Below, in pieces: positions 44,537-53,285 of a stretch of 64,000 nucleotides of DNA. Numbering within the stretch: position 1 is the first letter of the stretch; the number at the start of each line of letters is the position of its first letter. The DNA is from Bacteroidota bacterium (GTDB taxonomy: Bacteria; Bacteroidota; Rhodothermia; Rhodothermales; UBA10348): positions 62,001 to 126,000 of the forward strand of contig JAJCYQ010000046.1 in NCBI GenBank assembly GCA_029262835.1, read 5' to 3'. The notes below the pieces were generated by a model. The model had not been told where the DNA came from. It did not search any database and worked only from the letters and a program-made list of their open reading frames with translations. Position numbers and translations under genes: made by a program.

Positions 44537-45697
44537 ATGAGATCCCGTTACGACATCCGATCATTGAGAATCCGGTCCTTCCCGCTCTGGCTCGTTGTGG
44601 CCATGTTCGGGCTGACGGGATGTTATACCCAACTTGCGACGCTGGAGCCCGCCTACGATGAGGGCCTCGATTTCGTGGAAGCCGACTATGAGCGGGATGG
44701 GGACGTGGTTGTCCGTAAATATTACGATGACGGTACCGTCGACGAAGACTTCTATCCTGCGGGATACGACTGGTACCGCCACGAGCCCTATGCCTTCAGC
44801 CGGTATTTCTCTTCATTCTATGATCCGTTCTACGGCGACGGGTACTATGGAGGCTGCGGGTATTTCTCCTATTGTGATCCTTACTACGGATCTCACGTCA
44901 GTATTTCACTCGGATACGGCCGGCCCTACAGCGCGTTCGGGTTCGGGTTCGGCACCAGCTTTGGGTATGGTGGCTACAGCTCGTTCGGATACGGGTCGTT
45001 CGGATACAGCCCGTTCGGCTATGCCCACATTCCAACCTACGCCTTCCATAGCCCGTATTACTTCGGTCATGGCGGCAGCTTCGGAACCGTCCAAGCGGTA
45101 GACCGGAACTACGGCCCACGCGGATCCAGTCTTTCGCGCAGTGCGCTCACGTCACGTACGTCGGGCGCGCGTGGCGGCCGTGCCGGTAGCAACGACACGC
45201 TGGAAGGCACCCGGGGCGTGCTGACGGGAGGCGGATCGACAGCTGGTTTTGGTGATCGTGGCGTCGTCTCGACGCGCTCGGGCACGTCGACGGCGGGTAA
45301 ACGCGCTGGGACGCGGTCTACGCGTGGTGCGCTGACGGGAGACCGCACAACAAATACTACACGGGCAGCCGGTACCTCGACGCGGACACGCAGCTCGGGT
45401 ACGGCGACGCGCTCTACGACGCGAACGCGCAGCACGGGTACGGCAACGCGCTCTACGACGCCCACGCGTTCGTCCGGAGCCCGCTCGAGTGGCTCCAGCC
45501 GCTCCTCGAGCAAGGCCCGCAGCGGCAGTTCCAGACGTTCGTCGAGCAAGGCCCGCAGCGGCAGTTCCAGACGTTCATCGAGCAAGGCCCGCAGTGGCAG
45601 TTCCAGCCGCACGTCGAGCAAGGCGCGCAGCGGCAGTTCCAGCCGCTCCAAGAGCAAAAGCGGTTCACGCTCCTCGCGTAGTGGCCGAAACAACTGA
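44537..45697 (+). CDS. Lipoprotein with Tyr/Gly/Phe-rich centre and repetitive basic Ser/Arg/Lys tail
   Basis: This 386-residue protein is not a recognised family. The lipoprotein signal ends at LTGC (cysteine near residue 29). Residues 60-190 are very rich in Tyr, Phe and Gly (SFGYGGYSSFGYGSFGYS), resembling intrinsically disordered or amyloid-prone surface proteins. Residues 190-386 are Ser/Thr/Arg/Gly-rich. They end with two 13-residue and four 12-residue near-perfect repeats (SSSKARSGSSRR) and a final Ser/Lys/Arg run, giving a strongly basic tail. Good ribosome binding: AGAGAGG about 6 bases before the ATG. A surface scaffold binding polyanions or nucleic acid is possible. The coding assignment is supported by the long frame, the RBS and the lipobox. 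Confidence 0.75.
   Translation: MRSRYDIRSLRIRSFPLWLVVAMFGLTGCYTQLATLEPAYDEGLDFVEADYERDGDVVVRKYYDDGTVDEDFYPAGYDWYRHEPYAFSRYFSSFYDPFYGDGYYGGCGYFSYCDPYYGSHVSISLGYGRPYSAFGFGFGTSFGYGGYSSFGYGSFGYSPFGYAHIPTYAFHSPYYFGHGGSFGTVQAVDRNYGPRGSSLSRSALTSRTSGARGGRAGSNDTLEGTRGVLTGGGSTAGFGDRGVVSTRSGTSTAGKRAGTRSTRGALTGDRTTNTTRAAGTSTRTRSSGTATRSTTRTRSTGTATRSTTPTRSSGARSSGSSRSSSKARSGSSRRSSSKARSGSSRRSSSKARSGSSSRTSSKARSGSSSRSKSKSGSRSSRSGRNN
45389..45466 (+). repeat. Two tandem 39-bp coding repeats
   Basis: Units at 45389-45427 and 45428-45466 differ at only a few bases and encode the 13-residue pattern RSxGTATRSTTxT inside the lipoprotein tail. Confidence 0.85.
45503..45646 (+). repeat. Four tandem 36-bp coding repeats
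   Basis: Units start at 45503, 45539, 45575 and 45611 and share TCGAGCAAGGC followed by CGCAG and GGCAGTTCCAG. Each encodes 12 residues of the pattern SSKARSGSS plus a variable R/S ending. Copy number could change by slippage or recombination without breaking the frame. Confidence 0.92.
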
Positions 45698-45771
45698 TTG
45701 CGACGGTAAGCCGGTTCTCCAACACGCTTCCCAACCTGTCCACCTGGGGTGCGGTGCGCCCTGTAAATAAA

Positions 45772-45790
45772 TGTAACTTTCATTGTTACA
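45772..45790. promoter_or_regulatory. Inverted repeat TGTAAC-N7-GTTACA, candidate operator
   Basis: Two perfect 6-base arms lie 3 bases before the start codon of the FadL-like porin gene. The AT-rich block stands out from its surroundings. It could bind a dimeric regulator or form a weak hairpin over the ribosome-binding region. Confidence 0.4.
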
Positions 45791-45793
45791 ATT

Positions 45794-47380
45794 ATGAAAA
45801 AGAATAAAATGAACCCATTTCGGCCCGAATCTATTCTTGTTGCGGCTTTGATGACCTTTTCGGGGCTGACCATGGCCCTCATTGCGCCAGAAAACTCACG
45901 TGCCCAGGATGGCGCCGATGCGCTACGTTTCCTGCAGCAGCTTCCGGGCATTACGGCCACTGCCAACGGTATTGCCGGTGCGGGCATTGGTGGCCGCACC
46001 GATGCCTCCGCGTTTCGGACGAACCCGGCCGGACTGGCGTGGAATGAGACTTCGTGGTTCGCGGCATCGCTATCGAACCAGAACGTTTCGGACGAGGCCG
46101 TCTTCAACGCACCCGGATCCTCCACGCGACTGGAGCCGGATGTTTCATCGACGGGGCTGGCAAGCCTGGCCTATGCGTATAAGGTCCCCACGGCCCAGGG
46201 ACGACTCGTAGTCGGGGCGGGCTTCAATCAGACGAGTTCATTCGACCGAAGCCTGTTCTACGATGGGACCAACAACGCCAACTCGATAACTGACTTTTTC
46301 ATGCCCCTGCCGGGCGAATTCGAGTTGAATGAAGACGCTGATGGTGTTTTTCCGTCTTTTTCGCGTGACCTGTCGTTCATCGCGTTTGAAACCTTCGGAA
46401 TTGACCTGTCCCCCGAGCTCATCGATGCCGGAGATCCGGTGCCGTTCCTGCCGGCGGTATCGGCCGGCACAGTGCGCCAGGTGGGCACCGTTGAAGAGGA
46501 TGGGCGCATGACCGAGCTCAGCTTTGCGGGTGCCGTAGAGGCGGCGAAAGATGTGATGATCGGCGTATCCATCAATATTCCGTTCGGGGAATACAATTTC
46601 CTGCGCGAGCACACGGAAGAGGATTTCCAGAACGACAACGATGGGACCGGAGGAACGACCGACTTCTCGTCGCTTCGGTTCACGGAGGCCTTCAGCTCGG
46701 ATTTTGTGGGCGTGAACGCCCGTTTTGGCCTGTCGGCGCTTGTTGCACCCGGAGCCCGGATCGGATTGACCGTTGAAACACCGACGTATGTATCGGTCGA
46801 AGAGTCGTTCAATACCGTGCTGGAAACGACGTTCGACAACGGCGATTTCTTCTCTTATGGAAATGGACTTACAGAAACGGCTGGATCGGGCGACTTCGAT
46901 TACACGATTACGTCTCCCTGGAAAATAGGCGTTGGTGGGTCGTACGCGGTATCGGGACTTACGCTGCTGGCCGACGTCGAATGGGTAGACTGGTCGCAGC
47001 TTGAACTGGATGCAGATGGGTTTTCGTTCGATCAGGAAAACCAGGATATTCAGCGGACGCTCGATGCGGTCGTGAATGCGCGCCTGGGCGCCGAATACCA
47101 GGTTGAGAAGCTGACGCTTCGCGGAGGTTTTGCCATTTATCCCGATCCGAGGGAAAGCGACTCTCCGCTGGTACCCTCGGATGGCGTGGATCGGGAACAG
47201 ACCTACCTTTCAGCTGGGCTGGGATACGCGTTCTCGAAGGAAGTCTCGGCCTCCATCTCCTGGATGCAGGGGCAATTCGACGATCAGTTCCGTCCGTACA
47301 CGGATGTGGATGGTGCGCCGACGGTGGCCGAGGAGGTGACGACGAACCGTGTAATGATCGGGTTTACGTTCGGTTTTTGA
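45794..47380 (+). CDS. OmpP1/FadL/TodX-family outer-membrane transport protein
   Basis: This 528-residue protein has a signal peptide (ILVAALMTFSGLTMALIAPENSRAQ). Its mature N-terminus GITATANGIAGAGIGGRTDASAFRTNPAGLAW follows the FadL/OmpP1 pattern, in which an N-terminal plug carries the NPAGL motif. The rest is regular amphipathic beta strands ending in RVMIGFTFGF with a terminal phenylalanine, typical of outer-membrane barrels. FadL relatives take up hydrophobic molecules. The following sugar porter begins 3 bases after the stop in the same reading frame. A sugar-uptake role is suggested only by that neighbour. Confidence 0.85.
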   Translation: MKKNKMNPFRPESILVAALMTFSGLTMALIAPENSRAQDGADALRFLQQLPGITATANGIAGAGIGGRTDASAFRTNPAGLAWNETSWFAASLSNQNVSDEAVFNAPGSSTRLEPDVSSTGLASLAYAYKVPTAQGRLVVGAGFNQTSSFDRSLFYDGTNNANSITDFFMPLPGEFELNEDADGVFPSFSRDLSFIAFETFGIDLSPELIDAGDPVPFLPAVSAGTVRQVGTVEEDGRMTELSFAGAVEAAKDVMIGVSINIPFGEYNFLREHTEEDFQNDNDGTGGTTDFSSLRFTEAFSSDFVGVNARFGLSALVAPGARIGLTVETPTYVSVEESFNTVLETTFDNGDFFSYGNGLTETAGSGDFDYTITSPWKIGVGGSYAVSGLTLLADVEWVDWSQLELDADGFSFDQENQDIQRTLDAVVNARLGAEYQVEKLTLRGGFAIYPDPRESDSPLVPSDGVDREQTYLSAGLGYAFSKEVSASISWMQGQFDDQFRPYTDVDGAPTVAEEVTTNRVMIGFTFGF

Positions 47381-47383
47381 TCC

Positions 47384-48937
47384 TTGACACGGCAGCCACA
47401 TACGCTGGCGCTGGCCGTTGTAGTCAGCTTGGGGGGATTTCTCTTCGGGTTCGATGCATCGGTCATTTCAGGTGTCATCCGGTTTGTGCAGCCCCAGTTC
47501 GGTCTGGATGAGTTCCAACTCGGGTGGGTGGTGAGTTCGCCGTCGGCTTCGGCCATGGTAGCCATGTTGCTCGCTGGACCCTTGAGCGGGTGGCTCGGGC
47601 GCAAACGCCTGCTTGAAATCGTAGCCCTGCTGTATCTGGCATCGGCTCTCCTGTCGGCCTTTGCCACGGGGTATGCCATGCTCGTCACGGCGCGCATGAT
47701 CGGCGGCGCCGCATTCGGTGCAGCCCTTATTCTGGCTCCCATGTACATCGCGGAGATTGCACCGGCTGGCCAGCGCGGCCGCATGGTATCGATCCAGCAA
47801 CTCAATATCGTTCTGGGATTCTCGGCGGCGTATTTCTCCAATTACCTGTTTCTCGATGCGGCCCAGAACGTGGCATGGTTGGGTGAGGCGACCGTGTGGC
47901 GCTGGATGTTGGGGATTGAGGCGCTGCCGGCTGCGGCGTACTTCCTGCTTCTTTTTCTCATTCCGCAAAGCCCCAGGTGGCTTTACGCCCGTGGGCGCGT
48001 GGAGGAGGCCCGGACGGTGCTTGTTCGGCTGCACGGCCAGGAGCGCGCCGAAGCGGAGTTGGAAGAACTGGGTCGAAAATTGGCCAGAGAGCCTGGTGTG
48101 AGGCGCGCATCGTACCGGGAGCTGGTCGGACCCACCGTCCGCGCGGTATTCCTGATCGGGTTACTTCTGGGTGTTCTGCAGCAGATCACGGGCGTGAATG
48201 CGATTTATTTTTACGCCACGCTGATTTTCGAGCAGTCTGGAATCGGGGCCAATGCGTCGTTTGCACAGGCGGTCTGGGTAGGCGTGATCAATGTGGTGTT
48301 CACGGTTGTTGCCATGCTTCTGATTGACAGGGTGGGGAGGAGGCCGCTCATGCTGGCTGGACTTGCCGGTGTGTTGCTGAGCATGGGCATCACCGCCTAT
48401 GGGTTCAGTGGGGCCACATTTTCGTTGAGCGAGGGGGACATTGAATCGAGCTCACTGTGGGAGGAGAATCCGGTGGCCGGAGCACAGCTGCTTGACATGG
48501 CTGGAACCGTATTCGAGAGTGACGTGGCGTATGCCACGTCCGTGCGGGAGGTGATCGGGGGCGCCTCCTTCCGTCGGCACCAGGCCGAACTCGTGGAGAA
48601 GGCCATCGTCATGAATCCGTACGTGGTGCTCGCCGGCATACTGCTCTTCGTTGCGTCGTTCGCCGTATCGCTCGGGCCGGTGACCTGGGTTATGCTGTCC
48701 GAATTGTTTCCAACGCGGCTGCGGGCGGTCGCCATCTCGGTCGTGGGATTTGCCAATTCGCTCGTGAGTTGGTTCGTTCAGTTTCTGTTCCCCTGGGAAC
48801 TCTCGGTGCTGGGAAGTGCCGGTACGTATACCATTTACGGCGTGTTCGCCCTTATCGGACTCGTTCTTGTATACCGACTGCTACCGGAAACCAAAGGAAA
48901 GACGCTGGAAGAGATCGAGCGGCAACTCGTGGGGTAG
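47384..48937 (+). CDS. Sugar porter family MFS transporter
   Basis: This 517-residue, 12-helix transporter carries the sugar porter signatures: GGFLFGFDASVISG in helix 1, GWLGRKRLLE after helix 2, PMYIAEIAPAGQRGRMVSIQQLNIVLG, QQITGVNAIYFYA in helix 7, DRVGRRPLMLAG, and PETKGKTLEEIE at the end. It probably imports glucose or a related hexose. A large insert between helices 9 and 10 (about 340-405) is typical of the XylE/GalP-type bacterial group. The only possible start near the first helix is TTG 47384; the frame has a stop (the porin TGA) two codons upstream. It probably takes up monomers released by the beta-glucan locus. Confidence 0.93.
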   Translation: MTRQPHTLALAVVVSLGGFLFGFDASVISGVIRFVQPQFGLDEFQLGWVVSSPSASAMVAMLLAGPLSGWLGRKRLLEIVALLYLASALLSAFATGYAMLVTARMIGGAAFGAALILAPMYIAEIAPAGQRGRMVSIQQLNIVLGFSAAYFSNYLFLDAAQNVAWLGEATVWRWMLGIEALPAAAYFLLLFLIPQSPRWLYARGRVEEARTVLVRLHGQERAEAELEELGRKLAREPGVRRASYRELVGPTVRAVFLIGLLLGVLQQITGVNAIYFYATLIFEQSGIGANASFAQAVWVGVINVVFTVVAMLLIDRVGRRPLMLAGLAGVLLSMGITAYGFSGATFSLSEGDIESSSLWEENPVAGAQLLDMAGTVFESDVAYATSVREVIGGASFRRHQAELVEKAIVMNPYVVLAGILLFVASFAVSLGPVTWVMLSELFPTRLRAVAISVVGFANSLVSWFVQFLFPWELSVLGSAGTYTIYGVFALIGLVLVYRLLPETKGKTLEEIERQLVG

Positions 48938-49006
48938 CTTGAAGCCTGTGGACCTGTCCTGGCAGCGCCTATTGTGTTCCTGCAGGGGGACGGTGTAAAT
49001 TGGCGG

Positions 49007-49026
49007 CTGTGAAAACGTTTTCACAG
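49007..49026. promoter_or_regulatory. LacI-type operator O1, upstream of the FucP-like transporter
   Basis: CTGTGAAAACGTTTTCACAG is a perfect 20-base palindrome with a central CG, as expected for a LacI-family site. It lies 47 bases before the ATG at 49074. Its 14-base core differs by one base from the four operators further downstream. Confidence 0.88.
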
Positions 49027-49073
49027 CCCGTCGAACGCTATTGTCGAACGCCCTCGCCAAACACCACGCTGCG

Positions 49074-50405
49074 ATGTCTTCTGCCTCCCGCTCCTATCGT
49101 CTCCCGTTCATCGTCGTCACTAGCCTCTTCTTCCTGTGGGGCTTCATCACCGTGCTGGTCGATGCGCTCATTCCCAGGTTGAAGGCCGTATTTGAGCTGT
49201 CATTTTTTGAGGCGGGATTGTCGCAGTTCGCGTTTTTCCTGGCCTATGCGCTCGTATCGATCCCGGTAGGGTACGTGATCGCCAATATCGGCTATAAAAA
49301 AGGCGTGGTGCTTGGCCTTGTGGGCATGGGCATCGGGTGCCTGATGTTCTGGCCAGCCGCTGAATTCCGCGTGTTTGGCATTTTCCTGCTCGCCATGTTC
49401 ATGCTGGCTGCCGGTATCACGACGCTGCAGGTGGCGGCCAATCCGTACGTGGCGGCCCTCGGATCGGAGGAAACCGCGTCGAGCCGACTCAACCTGGCGC
49501 AGGCCTTCAATTCGCTGGGGACGACGCTCGCGCCACTCGTGAGTGCGGCTTTCATTCTTGGTACGGCTGTCCTTTCGAGCAGCGAAATAGACGCGCTTTC
49601 AGAGACGGCCCGGGCGGCGTATCATGCAGAGGAGGCCGGTGCGGTGCAGGGACCCTTCCTCGTACTGGCCGGGCTGCTCGTCGTATTGGCTTTTGCGTTT
49701 TCGCGGTTTGACCTGCCGGCCATCCTGGACACGGACCATCACCGCTCGGGAAACTACGGGGCGGTGCTGCGTAGCCCGCGGCTCATGCTGGGTGCGCTCG
49801 GGATTTTCGTCTACGTGGGTGCGGAAGTGTCCATCGGCAGCTACATGGTCAACTATTTCATGGACATGGGCATGCCGGACATGGTCGTCGGGTCCGCGTT
49901 CCTGTCGTGGGTGACGGGCTTTCTGTCGGGCTCCGACCCCGCGAGTCTTCTTCCTGCGCGCATCGCAGGGACGTTCCTGTTTTTCTACTGGGGTGGTGCC
50001 ATGCTGGGGCGCTTCGTAGGGGCCGGACTCATGCAGCGTTTTCGTCCGGGAAGTATTCTGGCGCTGTTTGCGCTGGGCGCTGTGTCACTACTCTTCGTTA
50101 CGGTAACGGGTGTTGGAAGCGTAGCTGTGTGGGCTCCGCTGTTCGTGGGCCTGTGCAACTCGGTCATGTTTCCAACCATCTTCACGCTCGCCATCGGAGG
50201 GCTCAACCAGCATACGGCCCAGGGGTCCGGCATACTCTGTACAGCGATCGTTGGCGGAGCCATTATTCCGCCGCTTTTCGGTGCGCTGGGCGACTCCGTC
50301 GGACTGCAGCTGGCCTTCCTGCTCCCAGCCGCCTGCTATCTGTACATTGCCTGGTACGGCCGGAGCGTATCGACGGGCGTCATTGCTGCTGCCGGTACGC
50401 ATTGA
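49074..50405 (+). CDS. FucP/glucose-galactose-type sugar MFS transporter
   Basis: This 443-residue, 12-helix protein matches the FHS family (FucP, glucose/galactose transporter). Signatures include FIVVTSLFFLWGFITVLVDALIPRL in helix 1, GYKKGVVLGL after helix 2, TLQVAANPYVAALG and RLNLAQAFNSLGTTLAP. It should import a hexose with protons across the inner membrane. I choose the ATG at 49074 rather than TTG 49041; the operator at 49007-49026 then lies in the leader. Its last 26 bases overlap the convergent SGNH gene. It is part of the LacI-controlled group by operator content. Confidence 0.93.
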   Translation: MSSASRSYRLPFIVVTSLFFLWGFITVLVDALIPRLKAVFELSFFEAGLSQFAFFLAYALVSIPVGYVIANIGYKKGVVLGLVGMGIGCLMFWPAAEFRVFGIFLLAMFMLAAGITTLQVAANPYVAALGSEETASSRLNLAQAFNSLGTTLAPLVSAAFILGTAVLSSSEIDALSETARAAYHAEEAGAVQGPFLVLAGLLVVLAFAFSRFDLPAILDTDHHRSGNYGAVLRSPRLMLGALGIFVYVGAEVSIGSYMVNYFMDMGMPDMVVGSAFLSWVTGFLSGSDPASLLPARIAGTFLFFYWGGAMLGRFVGAGLMQRFRPGSILALFALGAVSLLFVTVTGVGSVAVWAPLFVGLCNSVMFPTIFTLAIGGLNQHTAQGSGILCTAIVGGAIIPPLFGALGDSVGLQLAFLLPAACYLYIAWYGRSVSTGVIAAAGTH

Positions 50406-52164
50406 AATCCTCCTGGGCGCGCAGCGTATCGCCGACGGCAAGGTGGGCACGCGCCCGGTTGTAGAACATGACGCTGGAAGTGGGTTCCAGTCGCTCGGCT
50501 TCGCGTAGCGCCCTGAGGGCGCTCTGGGGCCTGTTCTGACGGAGTTGTGCCACGGCGAATGCGTTCCAGAAGTAGGCTTCGTCCGCGCGGTGGGCGCCGT
50601 GAAGGGACAGTCTTTCGACATACGTATCCCAGTTCGCACTCGGAAGAGCGAGACCCACTGCATCGCGCATGAGCGTCTCATTGAACGGTTGCCAGTGCAG
50701 GAGACTTTCGAAATGCTGGAGCGCGGCCTGTGTATCGGCGCGTGCCCTGGAAATGCGGACTGCTTCGTAGAGTGCCTCCTGTGTGGAAAGCGGAGAGGTC
50801 ATGATGGCGACAGCCAGTGAGTCTCCCAGTCGGCCCGATGCGCGCCGTGCACGCAGTTGCTCGGCGTGGGCCGCGCCGGTCTGGTCCGGGTCGGCCTGCT
50901 TGTTGAATGGATAATCAGAGAGCAGTCGGTCGATCAGGATTCCTGCCTGCGCCGTGCTGACCGGGTCGGCCGCAAAGGGCCTGGGCCATATAACAGTCAG
51001 TGTGTCCGTGGCGGGGATGTGTTCACGGCGGATAGCCGCGTGGAAGGCTTCGCCCATCAGGTCATACCCGTGGTCGGTGGGGTGAAGGTGATCCGTGAAG
51101 AGATCATGGCCTGGAATAGCGGGCCGTGCCGCTTCGTTGAAATAGCGCTCCACGTCGACGAGCGTTACGCCCGGCCGCTCGGCGATGGAGCGGATAATCT
51201 CGTTGATGGCGGACGGCGCCCGAAAACGGATGGTGTCGAGATCCCTTGCCTCCTCGAAAAGCTGGCGGGCGCGAAGCGTGTCGCCGCGCGTGAGTTCTGT
51301 GCGTGCAGCTTCGTAGGCGGCCATGGCTTCCGGGTCGTCGGAAAGTGGCGGCTGATCGGCGAGGTTGGAGACCAGCGTTCCCATGAAAACCGGAATGTCG
51401 TGACCATGAAGGCGCTCAACGACACTCCGCATGTTGCGTTCGAACTGGTGCAGGCCAGCCTCGTAAATCGGGTCGCCCCACTTGATCTGCGCATTCTGAA
51501 CGACGCGTGCCATGAGCGTGCGCTCATTGGCCGCCGGATCGAGCCCGTAGTCTGGTGGGCCGACGACCAGGCGCTCCATCAGGAGGTAGAGGGCACTCCG
51601 TTTGAGCAGCATTTGAAGGCGTCCGAACCATACGCCTTTGGGCGCAAACTCTGGCGTGGCGCCGACGCCCAACGCGCCGTAATACTCGTTGTGCCCGGCG
51701 TATATGACTACAGCGCTGGGCTGCATGGCAACAACATGCCGCGTCAGATCCCAGAGTGTGTAGCTGTTGACTGCCGTCATGCCCAGGTTGATGACCTCGA
51801 TCTGGCGACCCGGGAGCGTGGCCATAAGGCGTTTTTCAAGGGCCGCAGGAAACCCGTGGTACCACTGGTATGGAAAGCCAGCCGTTGACGATCCCCCAAG
51901 AACAACGACGCGGAATACGCCCTCTGGCGGTACTTCCCGAAACGGGGTAAAACCGAGTGCTGGCAGGAAGCCACGGAAGTAGCGGCTCGCGTATTCGGGA
52001 TTGAAGCCGGTCCATCCGGGTTCGTTTTCCACCTGTTTGAACGCGGCGCGTCGTTCGGCCGCGAAACCGGCCGTACGTAGCATGATTTCGGCGAGTACGA
52101 GCAGCAGAATGGGCAGCAGGAAAAGCAGCGCCGAGAACGTTATATTTTTGAGTCGCTCGTTCAT
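50380..52164 (-). CDS. Membrane-anchored SGNH/GDSL-type hydrolase with C-terminal TPR-like region
   Basis: This 594-residue protein has an N-terminal transmembrane anchor (ALLFLLPILLLVLAEIML) and an SGNH hydrolase domain (about 80-385). Block I is VVVLGGSSTAG with probable nucleophile Ser92, block III is YAGHNEYYG, and block V is DHLHPTDHGYDLMG with Asp and His of the triad. The last 150 residues form helical TPR-like repeats (ADTQAALQHFESLLHWQPF, ALRALREAERLEPTSSVM). SGNH enzymes of this layout may deacetylate glycans, but the substrate here is unknown. Its start lies 30 bases from an operator shared with the divergent lacI gene, which ties it to the glucan regulon. Confidence 0.85.
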   Translation of the reverse strand: MNERLKNITFSALLFLLPILLLVLAEIMLRTAGFAAERRAAFKQVENEPGWTGFNPEYASRYFRGFLPALGFTPFREVPPEGVFRVVVLGGSSTAGFPYQWYHGFPAALEKRLMATLPGRQIEVINLGMTAVNSYTLWDLTRHVVAMQPSAVVIYAGHNEYYGALGVGATPEFAPKGVWFGRLQMLLKRSALYLLMERLVVGPPDYGLDPAANERTLMARVVQNAQIKWGDPIYEAGLHQFERNMRSVVERLHGHDIPVFMGTLVSNLADQPPLSDDPEAMAAYEAARTELTRGDTLRARQLFEEARDLDTIRFRAPSAINEIIRSIAERPGVTLVDVERYFNEAARPAIPGHDLFTDHLHPTDHGYDLMGEAFHAAIRREHIPATDTLTVIWPRPFAADPVSTAQAGILIDRLLSDYPFNKQADPDQTGAAHAEQLRARRASGRLGDSLAVAIMTSPLSTQEALYEAVRISRARADTQAALQHFESLLHWQPFNETLMRDAVGLALPSANWDTYVERLSLHGAHRADEAYFWNAFAVAQLRQNRPQSALRALREAERLEPTSSVMFYNRARAHLAVGDTLRAQEDFNAYRQQQ

Positions 52165-52193
52165 GCTTGCGATACAAAATGGGGGTTAGTAGT

Positions 52194-52215
52194 TTCATGA
52201 AAACCTTTTCATGAA
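52194..52215. promoter_or_regulatory. LacI-type operator O2 in the lacI/SGNH divergent region
   Basis: Ten-base arms TTCATGAAAA and TTTTCATGAA flank a central CC. The core TGAAAACCTTTTCA is at 52198-52211. It lies 24 bases before the lacI ATG and 30 bases before the SGNH start on the other strand, so it could give autoregulation and control both genes. Confidence 0.88.
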
Positions 52216-52238
52216 CCTGTCAGAATGGACTGGCCAGG

Positions 52239-53231
52239 ATGGGCGTTACCATACGTGATGTAGCTCGCAGCGCAAAGGTATCGATTTCCACGGTATCGCG
52301 TGTGCTCAACGACAAGTGCAATGTGTCGGACGACAAACGTGTACGTGTTGAAAATGCGGCCCGTGATCTGGGGTATATCCCGAATCCGGCAGCCCAGAGC
52401 CTGCATTCGAGCCGAACCGGCAGTCTGGGCATTCTGTTGCCGTTTGTTTCCGGCGAATTCTACGCCGAATTTCTGAATGGTGTGGACAAGACGGCGCAGG
52501 GTGGGGACTGGCTGCTCATGATATCGACCTCACACAACTCGGAAGAGGAGTTGCGTGCGGCCCTCAAAGGCATGTACAGGCGCGTGGATGGTCTGCTGAT
52601 CATGGCACCAAACATCACGGCCGAATCGGTGCTGCTGCAGCCCCACGATGATATCCCCATCGTATTCGTGAACACGCGGTGCGAGGACGAAGCCATCAGC
52701 CTGATTACGTTTGACAATTACGGAGGCATGCGCGAAATGACACGCCACGTGATCGCGCAGGGGCACACCCGGATCGGATTTATCCGTGGTCCAGTGATGG
52801 CTTTTGATGCGGCCGAGCGGGAGCGGGGATACCGGGACGCCCATGCCGAGGCTGGCCTCGCCATCGATGAACGGCTCATTGTGCCCGGAAATTACTCCCA
52901 GCAGTCCGGGCATGACGGGGCTGTCCGCCTCCTTGGACAGCGTGAGCGGCCAACAGCCATCATGGCGTCCAATGATGACTCGGCGATCGGGGCGTTGAGC
53001 GCCATCCGCGAGGCGGGGCTTGATGTGCCTTCCGATGTCGCCCTCACAGGTTTTGACGACGTGCCCAGTGCCCGATTTACCGTGCCGCCGCTGTCAACCG
53101 TACACGTCCCAGTACGGGAACTCGGAGCACGATCCATACAGGTTCTGATGGAGTGTATCCAGACCCGCCGTATTCCGGATCCGCCCCATTTCAGCATGGA
53201 CGTGGAAGTGCGCGTGCGCGCCTCCACCTGA
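52239..53231 (+). CDS. LacI-family transcriptional regulator of the glucan locus
   Basis: This 330-residue regulator has the LacI helix-turn-helix and hinge at residues 1-60 (VTIRDVARSAKVSISTVSRVLNDKCNVSDDKRVRVENAARDLGYIPNPAAQSL). A periplasmic-binding-protein-like sensor domain follows, including GILLPFVSGEFYAEFLNGVDKTA and a C-terminal VALTGFDDVPSARFTVPPLSTV segment. It would bind the five TGAAAAC(C/G)TTTTCA palindromes in this region and release them on binding a sugar. The gene lies directly upstream of GH3/GH16 and divergent from the SGNH gene. The effector is unknown; a glucose or laminari-oligosaccharide is inferred from the target genes. Confidence 0.93.
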   Translation: MGVTIRDVARSAKVSISTVSRVLNDKCNVSDDKRVRVENAARDLGYIPNPAAQSLHSSRTGSLGILLPFVSGEFYAEFLNGVDKTAQGGDWLLMISTSHNSEEELRAALKGMYRRVDGLLIMAPNITAESVLLQPHDDIPIVFVNTRCEDEAISLITFDNYGGMREMTRHVIAQGHTRIGFIRGPVMAFDAAERERGYRDAHAEAGLAIDERLIVPGNYSQQSGHDGAVRLLGQRERPTAIMASNDDSAIGALSAIREAGLDVPSDVALTGFDDVPSARFTVPPLSTVHVPVRELGARSIQVLMECIQTRRIPDPPHFSMDVEVRVRAST

Positions 53232-53285
53232 GCCCACCCAGCATCTATTCAATTAACGACCCACCGTCCGCTTTCTGCTTTCATC

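Noticed and set aside
45503-45646. Regular 36-bp repeats that could suggest a CRISPR array
   Set aside because: The repeats are directly adjacent with no spacers and encode a 12-residue protein repeat in frame.
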